DNA from: Phytophthora colocasiae
Lineage: Eukaryota > Oomycota > Peronosporomycetes > Peronosporales > Peronosporaceae
Length of the DNA stretch: 64,000 bases
Reading direction: 5' to 3'
Assembly: GCA_018806915.1 (NCBI GenBank)
Contig: JAGKQI010000099.1
Location: 372,001-436,000 of the forward strand
Of this stretch, positions 21,379-31,590 are shown piece after piece. The translations under genes were made by a program, and so were the position numbers. The stretch's first letter is position 1. Every line of letters begins with the position of its first letter. Under the pieces are notes generated by a model. It had not been told where the DNA came from, made no database searches, and worked only from the letters and a program-made list of their open reading frames with translations.

Positions 21379-21683
21379 TAACAGCAATAGCACTCGAGAT
21401 GAGTGACTTAGCATCGTCACTCAGCTGGAGCCAGGTGCAAGGCGGGACAAGACGAGTTGGGCGACGGTACTCTGCGACGCTCTTCTCAAAGGGGTTTTTT
21501 GCTGTTAACTGATAGTATTTCCTCCTCGTGCATGGCACGTTGTGTGTGGTACATAACACACGATAAGGTTTATGAATGAAAGCATTCTGGTTTTGGTCAA
21601 GTTGCACACAGGTCTTCTTAGCAACTCCTGTTCACGAAGCCACGCAGCAGGAACACCTGCATCTCTAGAGACGACGTCTGCTA
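21379..21683 (+). repeat. 3' LTR of Copia element 1
   Basis: 305 bp, apparently identical to the 5' LTR, followed by GGTTT of the target duplication. The preceding GAGGTGGGAG (21368-21377) is the purine-rich polypurine tract. Confidence 0.93.
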
Positions 21684-21834
21684 GGTTTAACCGAGCTAAT
21701 TCGGCAAATTTGCCCGGAATTGACAATAGAGCTGCTCATTGCGACTACAGTCCCTGCGTACTACTAGACATACGGTAATGTGTACACCACATAAGTTGGT
21801 GTAGCAACTATGTACGGTCGCATTTGTTAGCAAG

Positions 21835-22596
21835 ATGTCACGGGCTGATAAAGTGGCCTTGCGAGTGCGGGCATATGGGCACCAGGGCGTCGAATTTGCG
21901 CTATCCGGACCCAAATCCAATGAGAACAGAGGGCCATTTATCTGGTGGTTGATTGCTGCATTGCTGTTCGCCTCCGGAGGAGTACTATCGACCGTTGAGT
22001 GGGGTGTATCATCTCGCTGTCACCTTGTATTAGGTGTATTGCTAGTTATATCGGCTGCGTGGGTATTTCAGGCTTCTGGCAGCGTCATCGTCGAAGGTAT
22101 CCATGCTTAATATTATTATTGTCGGTGATATAATTGCTGACATGTATATTTGAGACAGAGTCGATGCTAGTGGTCCCAGCACTTGGAGTGAAGCTGAGCA
22201 AAAGACGACGCAGCGGAGCAGTTAGCAGCAAGGTGAGCTTGGAATTTTTACTAAATGGGTCAACAATAGATGCTTAGTGTTGATGTCTGTGGCAGTTTGT
22301 GGATTTGGACAAGATTTGTGGTGTGGCGGTGAACGAAGCAATCACGTTCTCCGATGTCGTTTACTCGTTCGTGCTTATGGTGGGAGGGCAGAGCGATATG
22401 GTGTTACCATTCGAGGTGAGTAGTGCAAAGTGGAAGATGCCGTCGATCGCAATACTCACACTGGTGGTTTATGTAGACGTTCCGACCACGAATTGCCGTA
22501 CTGCAAGAAATTTACCGCGAATCAAAAGCACTGCTCTTTCCCAACACCGGTGATCGGAAAATGCGCCTCCCAGACGGCGTTGCCCCCCACTTGTAG
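21835..22596 (+). CDS. PIGH: PIG-H, GPI-GlcNAc transferase subunit
   Basis: Member of the complex that adds GlcNAc to phosphatidylinositol, the first step of GPI-anchor synthesis on the cytosolic face of the ER. Exons 21835-22096, 22159-22232, 22296-22415, 22477-22596 join in phase with GT-AG introns to give 191 residues. Two membrane helices form a hairpin (WWLIAALLFASGGVL and LVLGVLLVISAAWVFQASG). They are followed by the PIG-H core: ESMLVVPALGVKLSKRR, FVDLDKICGVAVNEAI and PRIAVLQEIYRESKALLF. The fourth exon ends with PDGVAPHL. The Copia insertion lies 146 bp upstream of the ATG, so part of its promoter may be displaced. Confidence 0.9.
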
Positions 22597-22711
22597 AGTC
22601 AACGGCATCACTAATAGTATCTCTAGAAATCAGCTTTGGTTGGTGTTACTGCTACTGCCTCGCCTCTCTTTTCATTTTTCAGATATTCGTGTCTTAGAAA
22701 TCGCAAACATC
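22597..22711. other. spacer between convergent PIG-H and SF3B3
   Basis: 115 bp holding both 3' ends; a pyrimidine-rich stretch, no further feature seen. Confidence 0.5.
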
Positions 22712-25700
22712 TTACAGGAGACGGTTGCGAATGTCCTCGAGCTTCTTCAGGACTTCAGCAGGAGTCCGGTCGAGGTCCTCAGCCACGCTAGCTTGTTTCT
22801 CCACGCTGAGAGAGCTAAACTGCTCGCATAGATCACCATCCGTGACGTTTTTCACAGGGATGTAGTACGAACGGTACGACAAGTGGTCTCGACCGCAGAG
22901 CGGGGGTTGCTCCTGACGCATGTACATCTCCAGGTGAGTGTAAAAGTCCACATCCTCACGCGATGTGAACGGGATGAGAGCACCGATGCGGCCCAAGATT
23001 GTCGCGTATAAGATCGCCTCGGTTCCTCCAGGGACCAGGCTTGCTCGCACCATGCTGGTTACAACGTCACCCACGTGGAACTGCGCCACCTGCTCTAGCT
23101 TGTTAGGAGCACCGTTAAGAAGACCAGAATCCCACAAGATGCGGTTGCCCGTAGGGTTGTCAATCTCGTCTGAAACCTCGGACGGAAGTCGCGAGACAAA
23201 CACGTTTCCAAACTTGTCGGCTCCGCACAATGTGTCGTAATCCAGCAAGACGCTGCTGGTGATGAAGCGCGGAACGCAGTCATCCGCGAAAATCACGAGC
23301 TGATTCTCGTCCTTCTTGTACTTGACAAGGTGGAAAGACTCGTGCATGTCCGATGCATAAATTCGATCGCCCGCAGCCTTCAACTCAACCAAAATGGATG
23401 GGAAATTGCGATTCTCGCACTTGCGCAGCATTTTCTTCTTTCCCAGGTCATAGATTCGGAGAGCTCGCCCAACAGAAACGAGGAGGCGTCCCTGGAACTC
23501 GCACATTGCGTGTGGGATGTCGTCGATCTCAGTCGTGTGAACCAGCACCAGTTGCATGCCTTCTACGACGCGGTATACGCGTAGATATCCTCCAGCGGAG
23601 GCCTTCTGCGGATGCAACTGCATTTTCTTTACAGTACCCACGATAATAAATGCTTCACCACCGCGATCATGGAATACACATGTAGCAATGCTCCGAGCGC
23701 GCTCGTCCACATCCAATTCCTCGCAAACCACCGTCTGGCATGACACCGGGTCCACAATTCGCACACATGAAGCCCACTTGCCCTTCTCAATCGGAAGAGA
23801 GCTGCGAGGGAACAGCAGCGCGTCGTTTATCTCGTCCTCGGCTTCGTCTTCTTGATCGTTGGCACTACGAATGTCAGGGATCTGGAGGCCATGCTGTCTC
23901 TTGTAAGCAGCGCCATATTCATTGTGATCACTTTCTATGACAACAAGTCGTCGGGACGGAGAGTGGATTACTGCCCTGCGAGGTGTGTAGCGTAAATTGC
24001 ATTTTTGCTGATTGAAGGTGTCACCAAGCTGGTCTACCGTCAGGATCTTCATGCCTTCATTAGTTAGCGCAACAATACCTCCAGGGCACTGCTCGGAGTT
24101 GAACGAACTGGCGTAAGCAAGAAGTTCACACGACAGTGGCGTCAAATGTCTGCGTGTCTGGTGGAAATAAGAGATCCAAGCACGACTGGAAAGTGCAAGG
24201 ATTGAACGTTTTCCTTCGACTGCCACACGGAACAATTTCACCGGGTTTGTGCCAAGGAAGCGAGAGCGAGAGTCAGTTAAGGTAGCTGTGATCGGATCAA
24301 TGAGCGACTGCTGAAGCACTCCATTGTCCAGTCCAATGCTCAGGTAGAGCGCTTGGGATGAGAGCTCAGAGTCAGGGGTAGATGGCTCGTTCTGCAACTG
24401 CGCGAGGCATAGTGTGTGCGGATGGGACGTCAACGCCAATGTTGACTTTTGCCGAAACAGTTCGTTGGGGTCCAAAGACAGGATACGGACTGTGTTGTCC
24501 CAACTACCAACTGCCATAAACTGAAAACGCTGGCGACCCTCAGGAACCTCGCCCAAGTCCAAACTGCAAACCTCAAAACCCAGGTCCAGCTTACCCTTTT
24601 CTGCCAGTTCGCCAGACTGACCGAGCTCAAAGTAAATAATCTCTCCACCAGCAAGCGAAATCACAACTTGACGGGAGTTCGCAGCACAGTGCTCGATCAC
24701 CTTCTTACCAGGCGCCTTCCATTCGGTTACAGGTTGAAACTTTGGCACGTGTCGGATTCCGTTCGTGTGAATTTGAAGCTTCGAGTCGTCCTCCAGTAGA
24801 GCCACCAATAACGACCCATGGTCACGGAGAAATCCCGACTGAGCCACTTCCTCGACGGTGTCGCCCACCTCCAGCACTAACGTCGCATCTTCAAAACTCA
24901 CAACAATGTACTTATCGTACGGGTCTGAGTAAGATTCCTTCAAGCACCAAACGGCCTTGGCAACACCAGGGAGCGCACTTGCAGCCATCTCCGTGATCGG
25001 AAGACCGTGACGAAGTACGCGCAGCGACGATCGGTTGGTGTTGCCACACAGTGCGTACATCTGGGGGGTCTGTTCATTCGCCAAGTCGTCCACCAGCAAC
25101 TGTGTCACGGGGCTCAAACTGGGTGATGAGCTTGCTAGTGCCAAATTCGTCAACTTTCTCAAGGGGAACGTCGAGAATTCGGTTGGATCCATAGCCAAAC
25201 TCGAGCATTTAGCCGTATCGTCTCCCTCGCCAATACTTAAAAACTGGAATAAATAGTGGTTCGAGAACTCAGACGCACAGAAGAGCAGCCCTGTTTTCGT
25301 GATACACATGGCAGACGCCACAGGTACTGTATCAAAGAACTGTATCTTGATCTCCTCGACAGCGTTGCCAGAGTAATCCAGCGAGATTTTGTATAAATCT
25401 CCGAGCTCTGACTGCAGCAACACAAAGAACAAGTCTCTCTGCTTGTGTGTAGCTGCCGAAATGATGATAATATCCCTGTGCTCACCTTCACGTCGAGGAA
25501 TAGCACACGTAAGCTCCGGATGTCCTTCGTTCTTATACTGCACAGTGTTCTCTCCCAGCACAAGCACTCCTCCTGGACCATCACCTCCTCCAGGCACTGG
25601 CACCAACATATTTGCCGTTCTTACGACTTGTTCACTCCATCTTCTCGTCACGTGATTGAGTCCGAGATCCAATTCATAGTACACCAGCGTCTTCACAGCT

Positions 25701-26305
25701 TCCCTAGCAGCTTGGCCACTGGGATCAGCATCAGCTTCAGCATAATCCAGCTCTAAACAGGCAAAAATAGGATTCTCAAAGCCAACATCAAGACCTACCA
25801 CACTAAAGTGGATAGCGTTGGAGCGATGCGCCTCCAAAGGCGACGAGATCGTCAGTCGACTAGAGGCATCACGGTTCATGACGTAAACCAGTTTCTGCTT
25901 CTCCACTGCCCCGATCATGATGGCACGGCCCTTGGGGTCTGCAGCCAAGTACTGACCCGGCGTGATACGCCTGCAGCCTGTTTTGCCGTACGTTTCGCTC
26001 TGCCTGGCTTCGAATTGGCTGGATGAAGCGTTCACTTCCAGTACGACGATCTTCCCTGAATCAGACCCTACTACCAGGTAGTCCCGTTCGCCTCCAGTCA
26101 AACGGAAGGGCTGGAGAGCTCGTACAACTCCGAAAACCTGGGTGGAGATGACGACCTCGAGACGTCCTGCCTCGTCCGGACGCACTAGCTGCAGTACATC
26201 ACCACGTGCCACCACGAACTCCTGCGCCTGAGGGGCCGAAAAGTTGCCGTACACGGCCAAGTGCACGCCCGTAGGCGGCTGCAGCGTCAGGTTCAGGAGG
26301 TGCAT
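22712..26305 (-). CDS. SF3B3: splicing factor 3B subunit 3 (SF3b130/SAP130)
   Basis: Intronless, 1,197 residues, the typical length. SF3B3 is a three-beta-propeller scaffold of the U2 snRNP SF3b complex and resembles DDB1/CPSF160. ATG 26305 gives the standard N-terminus MHLLNLTLQPPTGVHLAVYG; the frame opens 24 codons earlier but those codons are not family-like. Diagnostic stretches: LTGGERDYLVVGSDSGKIVV, ETYGKTGCRRITPGQYLAAD, GAVEKQKLVYVMNRD, RLTISSPLEAHRSN, DVGFENPIFACLELDY. The C-terminal CPSF_A part has GDVVTSMVRASLVPGG, GALIPFTSREDVDFYTHLEM, and ends DLDRTPAEVLKKLEDIRNRLL. Confidence 0.97.
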   Translation of the reverse strand: MHLLNLTLQPPTGVHLAVYGNFSAPQAQEFVVARGDVLQLVRPDEAGRLEVVISTQVFGVVRALQPFRLTGGERDYLVVGSDSGKIVVLEVNASSSQFEARQSETYGKTGCRRITPGQYLAADPKGRAIMIGAVEKQKLVYVMNRDASSRLTISSPLEAHRSNAIHFSVVGLDVGFENPIFACLELDYAEADADPSGQAAREAVKTLVYYELDLGLNHVTRRWSEQVVRTANMLVPVPGGGDGPGGVLVLGENTVQYKNEGHPELTCAIPRREGEHRDIIIISAATHKQRDLFFVLLQSELGDLYKISLDYSGNAVEEIKIQFFDTVPVASAMCITKTGLLFCASEFSNHYLFQFLSIGEGDDTAKCSSLAMDPTEFSTFPLRKLTNLALASSSPSLSPVTQLLVDDLANEQTPQMYALCGNTNRSSLRVLRHGLPITEMAASALPGVAKAVWCLKESYSDPYDKYIVVSFEDATLVLEVGDTVEEVAQSGFLRDHGSLLVALLEDDSKLQIHTNGIRHVPKFQPVTEWKAPGKKVIEHCAANSRQVVISLAGGEIIYFELGQSGELAEKGKLDLGFEVCSLDLGEVPEGRQRFQFMAVGSWDNTVRILSLDPNELFRQKSTLALTSHPHTLCLAQLQNEPSTPDSELSSQALYLSIGLDNGVLQQSLIDPITATLTDSRSRFLGTNPVKLFRVAVEGKRSILALSSRAWISYFHQTRRHLTPLSCELLAYASSFNSEQCPGGIVALTNEGMKILTVDQLGDTFNQQKCNLRYTPRRAVIHSPSRRLVVIESDHNEYGAAYKRQHGLQIPDIRSANDQEDEAEDEINDALLFPRSSLPIEKGKWASCVRIVDPVSCQTVVCEELDVDERARSIATCVFHDRGGEAFIIVGTVKKMQLHPQKASAGGYLRVYRVVEGMQLVLVHTTEIDDIPHAMCEFQGRLLVSVGRALRIYDLGKKKMLRKCENRNFPSILVELKAAGDRIYASDMHESFHLVKYKKDENQLVIFADDCVPRFITSSVLLDYDTLCGADKFGNVFVSRLPSEVSDEIDNPTGNRILWDSGLLNGAPNKLEQVAQFHVGDVVTSMVRASLVPGGTEAILYATILGRIGALIPFTSREDVDFYTHLEMYMRQEQPPLCGRDHLSYRSYYIPVKNVTDGDLCEQFSSLSVEKQASVAEDLDRTPAEVLKKLEDIRNRLL

Positions 26306-26441
26306 TTTGCCTGTACTTGGATGGCTCCAAAATCCGAAAGGGGGAATATGGTGTGGTAGACACAACGTATGTACCATGTATACACTGTATACTGTACATG
26401 TACTACCGTTTATGATGTGAATACTGTAGATGCGCTGCTCC

Positions 26442-26690
26442 CCGGGGCTTCTTCAGTTTTACAACTTTCTTGCTGTTCCTTAATTTTGTTCACCAACGCG
26501 TTTAGTGGAAGCTTCAAGCTGCTTCAAGCTGCTTCCACTAAACGCGTTGGTGAACGAAATTAAGGAACAGCAAGAAAGTTGTAGAACTTTTCCGGGGCTT
26601 CTTCAGTTTTACTTTTCCGGTAAGTAAAGTTTTACAACTTTTCCGGGGCTTCTTCAGTTTTACAACTTTCTTGCTGTTCCTTAATTTCGT
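26442..26690. repeat. foldback and direct repeat copied from the neighbouring gene
   Basis: 52-bp arms 26461-26512 and 26531-26582 are reverse complements with one mismatch, around an 18-base spacer that itself repeats TTCAAGCTG. The left arm plus 19 flanking bases (26442-26489) recurs in direct orientation at about 26643-26690. The right arm reads like codons 37-47 of the gene at 26913 (ALVDEIKEQQD): GCGTTGGTGAACGAAATTAA and onward matches 28 of 32 bases of 27021-27052, all differences being G to A. Confidence 0.8.
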
Positions 26691-26860
26691 AGCTTCAAGC
26701 TGGAGAGTGCGGATAGAGACAACCATCCATCATGTCATCTCTTAAGCTTATCGGATAAAGTTGGAAAATGGGACGTGGCGCTGAGGAATCTCTCATCGAA
26801 AGTTCCCGATACTTGTCCACCAAGGCCCTTCACTCTACACACCGAGCAGCAGCAGGAACT

Positions 26861-26874
26861 TCACTCTTCGTTTC
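26861..26874 (+). promoter_or_regulatory. Inr-like element before the coiled-coil gene
   Basis: TCACTCTTCGTTTC matches 11 of 14 positions of the oomycete consensus and lies 39 bp before ATG 26913, favouring that start over the in-frame ATG at 26775. Confidence 0.4.
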
Positions 26875-26912
26875 TGAGAAATCAAACACACTCGCTCATT
26901 ACCGGATTTTCG

Positions 26913-27722
26913 ATGGAGCGCGTAACTCGCAAACGTAAGGCCCAGGAGATGGCGGAATCTTCAAGTTTCGTTGTGGAGAGAATCAGCGAGCTCAACGCTG
27001 TCCTCGTGGAGAGAGATGTGGCGTTAGTGGACGAAATTAAGGAGCAGCAGGACGAAATTGTGAGGCTGAAGAAGCAACTGGTCGATGTGAATGAGGAATG
27101 CCACCGCTGGAAAGGCACGGCAGAGTTCCGCCACCCGGACGCGGTCATTGATCGTATTCGGACGAAGCTGTGGCACCACGGTGATCTCAGCATACTCCGT
27201 AGAGCTATCGACCCGCAAATGCGTGTGCTGCGCAATACGGAGGCGCGTGGAGATCGTTCTCTCTACGTATGCGACACCGCGCCTAAGAAGGCAGCCACGA
27301 AGGCAGTGGTGGCCGATGGCCAACCCCCTGCAATGTCGCCCAAGCACGAGTACGGGGAGAAGGAACCAGCTCCGATAGCTGCAGACCCTGCTCCAGCCCT
27401 ACCGACTGATATTTTGGAGGAAGTGGAGGAACAGCAGCTCGAGGCGGAGGAGAAAGAGGAGGACGAGGAGGAAGCGAAGGGCAAAGAGCAACCTCAGGAG
27501 GAAGAGCAAGAGATGGAAGGGGAGGATGAGGAGGTGGACGAGGAAGCGAAGGACAAGCAGCAGCAAGAGGAGAATGAGGGAGAGGAAGATGATTTCGTGG
27601 ATGTCCCGCCGCCTGCCCCAATGGAGACCCAGAAGAAACCTCTGAACGACACGATGACCCCAACGCTGCCTGTCTTCAACGGGGCGAGTGACAGACTCAT
27701 GCTCACGAGTGGCGCGAGTTAA
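26913..27722 (+). CDS. short coiled-coil, acidic-tail protein of unknown function
   Basis: 269 residues from ATG 26913 (MERVTRKRKAQEMAESS); the frame also has an ATG at 26775. A basic start is followed by a leucine-zipper-like coiled coil (VERISELNAVLVERDVALVD, EIVRLKKQLVDVN) and a conserved-looking block (HPDAVIDRIRTKLWHHGDLS, then RRAIDPQMRVLRN). A roughly 80-residue Glu-rich low-complexity tail follows. A nuclear or scaffold role is possible, but I do not recognise the family. Parts of its coding sequence are copied in inverted and direct orientation just upstream. Confidence 0.65.
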   Translation: MERVTRKRKAQEMAESSSFVVERISELNAVLVERDVALVDEIKEQQDEIVRLKKQLVDVNEECHRWKGTAEFRHPDAVIDRIRTKLWHHGDLSILRRAIDPQMRVLRNTEARGDRSLYVCDTAPKKAATKAVVADGQPPAMSPKHEYGEKEPAPIAADPAPALPTDILEEVEEQQLEAEEKEEDEEEAKGKEQPQEEEQEMEGEDEEVDEEAKDKQQQEENEGEEDDFVDVPPPAPMETQKKPLNDTMTPTLPVFNGASDRLMLTSGAS

Positions 27723-27994
27723 GCAGCTTCATTGGAGTTCTTTCTTTTTTTAAAGACAATTTAAGAATTGTTTTGCGTCGCAATGATGAGTCTTCTTGTC
27801 AATCTACTAGTATGCCGTCGCTGAATACCCCCAACGAGAAATTATAGATAAGCAACACGCAACAAGCACCGCTTTTCTTTGATAGGTGTGAACGCTTCAA
27901 ATGAAAAGAGACCTGAGAACTGGCTGCTCTATTGTTGGTGTCACTTGCATTCAACGTTATTCATTTCTCTTCTAACTAGAGACCACACAGCACA
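27723..27994. other. intergenic region left of the piggyBac element
   Basis: Holds the 3' end of the coiled-coil gene and, close to its right end, the presumed original core promoter of the kinase gene now 3.6 kb downstream. No ORF of note. Confidence 0.5.
27961..27974 (+). promoter_or_regulatory. probable original core promoter of the kinase gene, cut off by transposon
   Basis: TCATTTCTCTTCTA matches 11 of 14 positions of TCATTYYNCAWTTT and lies 21 bp before the TTAA target. Without the element it would be about 45 bp upstream of the kinase ATG 31591, the usual distance. Confidence 0.45.
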
Positions 27995-28018
27995 TTAACC
28001 CCTCTAAAGCGAGGTTTT

Positions 28019-28037
28019 ATTCTGTATCATACAGAAT
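28019..28037. repeat. piggyBac subterminal palindrome, first copy
   Basis: ATTCTGTATCATACAGAAT is a perfect odd-centred palindrome 8 bp inside the left inverted end. Related copies: 29530-29542, 29591-29606, 29613-29630, 30781-30797 and 31543-31559, plus half-copies near 30,376, 30,413 and 31,528. Probably transposase or regulator binding sites. Confidence 0.75.
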
Positions 28038-28300
28038 TAGATTTTATTGTGGTTTTAGTATACTTTTTAAAACTCTCATACATATTCTGTTATAAGCCTG
28101 CTTGTGGCAAAGGTACTGCGAGATGTAGTAGAAACGTTGCATCTTTGAAGCCAGCTGACACATTTACGTTTCCTGATTGGCTATACAAATCAGCACATCA
28201 CCTCAGAATCCAAATATCCCGCCTAAATTGATTGAAAACTAATTTTGGCGCCATGTTTCGCGCCCACACGTTTGGAGGAGGGAGGCAAGCGCCATGGGAT

Positions 28301-28387
28301 TCACTCACCAAATTTTCGGCCAGTTCTAGACTAGACAGAAGTGAAGAAGAACTAGGATAGAACTGGCCGAAAAGTTTGGTGTGTGAA
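28301..28387. repeat. 87-bp imperfect inverted repeat inside the piggyBac element
   Basis: TCACTCACCAAATTTTCGGC and 14 following bases pair imperfectly with the right arm ending GGTGTGTGA (arms about 34 bp, loop about 17). It lies just past the transposase stop codon; possible nested miniature element or 3' RNA hairpin. Confidence 0.7.
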
Positions 28388-28421
28388 GCAATAAGGTTCG
28401 AATCTCAACTCACTGACTGTT

Positions 28422-31331
28422 CTAATCACTATTCTCACTGGTGTTGTTCTCCTCTTTCTTCTCCTCAGCGTCATGGCGCTTACGCTTACGCTCGCGGAAG
28501 CGAATCTGCCTGAAATGTGGAGGGATTGCTGTCCCATTTGCCCACGATTGATGCCAAATTTGGCTGCACGTCAATGTATTGCCAGACGCCTCTCGACGGA
28601 CGCGATTGCAGAGAGGTACGTAGCCTCCGCGAAGTTCCGTGCAGGTGGGGCAGTAGTAACTGCTCTCATAGCTTTTTGTTTTGGGCGCAGCCATGGCCGA
28701 GCAAACTTTGCAGAGGTGCTGGCGTCTTTTCGCGTCGCGCCCGCCTTCGTACATATCGTCGGTGTTCACAAGCGTGTGGTCGCCTGCTGGCGTAGGCACT
28801 GTCACTAAATCCTCCGCGTTGATGTTGCTCCGCAACGTGACTTTGGATACATTCAGTAGCTCCACATGCAGACGGCGCATGTACTCAGCGCGAGTGGGAA
28901 CTCTCTCTCCTTTCTTCTGAAGCACATCTTTGTGCAGGATGAACGCGTTAACAATTGCCATGTCGACGAACGCTAGAAATAACTGTCGATAGTACTTCTT
29001 GAAGGCCACACATCGCTGAATTGAATACCTTTGAAGCCTCAGTTGGTCGTGGTAATCAACACCTCCCATGCCGGAATGGTAATCAGCTACCAACTGCGGG
29101 CACGAGACAACAGACCTTTCGCTCTGGCCTTTATCTCTGCGTAAGACAGTCGTTTGCGTTGTTGCACAGCCAGATGCGATCATATTCACTGGTCTTGAGT
29201 CCATCCATGACACTGCCACTAACCCCGGAAACTCTTTTGCGTGAGCAATACGATATGCACCTCGAGGCATCCCCTTTGGGCGCGTTTTTTTGTGGAACTG
29301 CACGGAGCGAGGCCACCCCAGTCGATCACTACGGTGGGTTCCAACGTAGTAGTAGCCCTTCTCAAGCAGTGTCAGCACTAGAGCGCACGAGCTGTAGTAA
29401 TTGTCTGCAATGACCAATCGTTTTCCGGGTTGACCTGCGAGAGCCTTAGTACCATTGCGAATGACAGCCCTCTGAGCCACACCTTTTGCCAGTCCAGCAC
29501 TGGTTTCCTTGCCAAGATAAAGCTCAACTCTGTAGAATACAGCATAGCAAATTTTACGACATACAGCATTGTGTTAGTAGGTAGCACTTGTTCTGTATGA
29601 TACAGCATTAGTATTCTGTATGTACAGAATATGCACTTCTGTATCGGCTGAATATGCTCTTACCTGGAGCAATAACCCGTGTCTGCGCAGCACGTCATGT
29701 AGCACTTGGTTCCATATTTATGCGGCTTGTCCTTGTTATAAACTCGGATGGGATTGAACTTGCATCGGTTCGGAATAGTTCCCTCATCGAAGCTGACCCG
29801 TGCGCCCAGTCGATATCCACGCCGAAATGTTTTCTCAATCACTTGCAAGACAGGACGCACCTTCCACGCCTTATCGGTCGCCGCAGTACTGGATGCATTA
29901 CTGGCGAAATGGAGGTAACGTGTAATAGTCTTGAACCGATCCCGTTTCATGAATCTGCCGAAGGTACCACGAGGTACTGCTCCATCCTCACACGTGGCCC
30001 AGTGCTTCTCAAGACCGTCTGTATGTCCGCATAGCGTCCGCGCGATCAAGAGCCCAATCACGTGAAGAATTTCATGTGCCTTGACCGGTTTCGCGCGACG
30101 CAGCTTCTCCTCTAGCTCCTCGATAGATTGTACAGACTTCCGAGGATCTTTTGCTTGAGCAAGCAGCTGCTTCGTGCGCTGCTGGCAGCAGCCACAGGTA
30201 TACACTCCAGGCGATAGTCATTTGTCTCTTTCTCGATGTGAAGCCACTTGGCTTCTTCGGCATAAAGTAAAAGAACATACCCAATGGCGACTCAGCAAAA
30301 GCTGCCGCAGACCTGGTCGGTCCATAAGAACCTCCGTACAGATCGGTTGCTCCAGGCAATTGTAAATCACCTAAAAGGATAAGATACAGAATTAGATCGA
30401 TGCACGTATTCTTATTCTGTATAATACTGACTTACTGGATTGATGTTCATCGTAGATTGTCCACCCATTCACTCCAAGCTCTCTCATTGCACTGTCGTCC
30501 TGTTCGAATAACTCGCTTTCGTCCTCAAAGTCACTGTCAGACACGATATCACTGTCGTACTCCTCTCCGAGCGACGCCGGAACTCCAAGCTCTTCGTCAC
30601 TGACTGCAGCATCTTCATCCTCAGCAACCACGTCACGGCTGTCACATAAGTTGATGTCGTCCGTAGCAACAGGTCCAAAAAGGTTTTCCGTCCGCAACGC
30701 ATCCATAAACTGATCACCGTCAAACAACTCCAGGTAGTCGCTATCATGCCCCGTACTAACCTCTTTTCCTGGAAGGGGTTGTTCTGTAGGATACAGAATA
30801 GGACTTGTAGTATCCACAACTTCTTCTGTAACATCTGGAGCAGAAGTTTCAGCAGTAGGAGATGACGTGTCCAACGAATGCTCTTGAGCCAAGAGCGTTG
30901 CAGATTCTTCTAGAGCAGTTGGCTGAATGGGTGCCCCACCAACGCCATTCGCAGAAGACGGGAGAGACGGCGCTGGCTCGGGCTCTGGGGCGGCGAGTGG
31001 TGGTAACGCAGAGGTGACAGCGTCTGCAGTAGGAAGTGACAGTGGTAACAACAACAGCAGCCCATTCTTTCGCGCAAAAGCCATCAATTCGTTTTCCCCT
31101 GTCGACAAAATATGTTCTAAGTCAGTGATAATGGTAGAGCCATTACGCCCCAGAACATCGTACCGATAAAATAGTCCACTTTGTGCTGTGAGGCCTCCAA
31201 CCGCCCACGAATCCCAGGTTTGACGTAAGTGTAATTTCCACACTGAGACCTCGTGGCTTCCGGGCCTTCCATCCAGTTTTGCTCAGGTCTCTCCACAGTT
31301 GCTTAAAAGACTTCTCGTTCGGCGCGTTCAT
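28422..31331 (-). pseudogene. piggyBac-family transposase (DDE_Tnp_1_7), frame-shifted
   Basis: Starts MNAPNEKSFKQLWRDLSKTGWKARKP (ATG 31331), continues in another frame with NYTYVKPG and VDYFIGENELMAFARKNG, then a long acidic linker, then GATDLYGGSYGP. The DDE core has RVSFDEGTIPNRCKFNPIRVYNKDKPHKYGTKCY (first D), ADNYYSS (second D), PQLVADYHSGMGGVDYHDQLR, and ends with a CxxC zinc region (CKVCSAM, YYCPTC). Introns: 31163-31099, 30435-30371 and 29663-29530, all GT-AG. Frame changes near 31,240 and at two places between 30,250 and 30,190 make this copy non-coding. Confidence 0.88.
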
Positions 31332-31590
31332 CGTTGAGATGAAAAAAATCGCAAAATGAACGGTTGGCAAACCTCTAGCGGATTTATATCGTATTTTTTA
31401 TGGAGGGTGAATAATCACTACCTATCTTCCCAGCATACTCCACAAGGATAATCATCGCGTCTCTACCCAATACAAATGTTTAGATGCGGATGAAAACCTT
31501 GATGGCAAGATAGCTAAATATTAAATCTTATCATACAGCTTAATCTGTATGATACAGAGCAGCGCTTTAGAGGGGTTAATTCTATCCACG

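Larger units (their letters stand above)
16264..21683 (+). mobile_element. Ty1/Copia LTR retrotransposon, complete, gag broken
   Basis: 5,420 bp with two 305-bp LTRs that look identical, flanked by the 5-bp target duplication GGTTT (16259-16263 and 21684-21688). Internal order gag, protease, integrase, reverse transcriptase, RNase H is that of Copia. Identical LTRs imply a recent insertion, yet gag has a TAG and two frame changes, so this copy cannot make Gag itself. It landed 146 bp upstream of the PIG-H start. The LTR ends are TAACAG...CTGCTA rather than TG...CA. Confidence 0.95.
27999..31575 (-). mobile_element. piggyBac-type DNA transposon, full length, transposase broken
   Basis: 3,577 bp bounded by TTAA on both sides (27995-27998 and 31576-31579), with perfect 13-bp inverted ends CCCCTCTAAAGCG / CGCTTTAGAGGGG. 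It carries a minus-strand piggyBac-family transposase and several copies of a 13-19 bp palindrome (TTCTGTAT-ATACAGAA type) near the ends and inside introns. Insertion is in the 5' region of the kinase gene. Confidence 0.93.
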
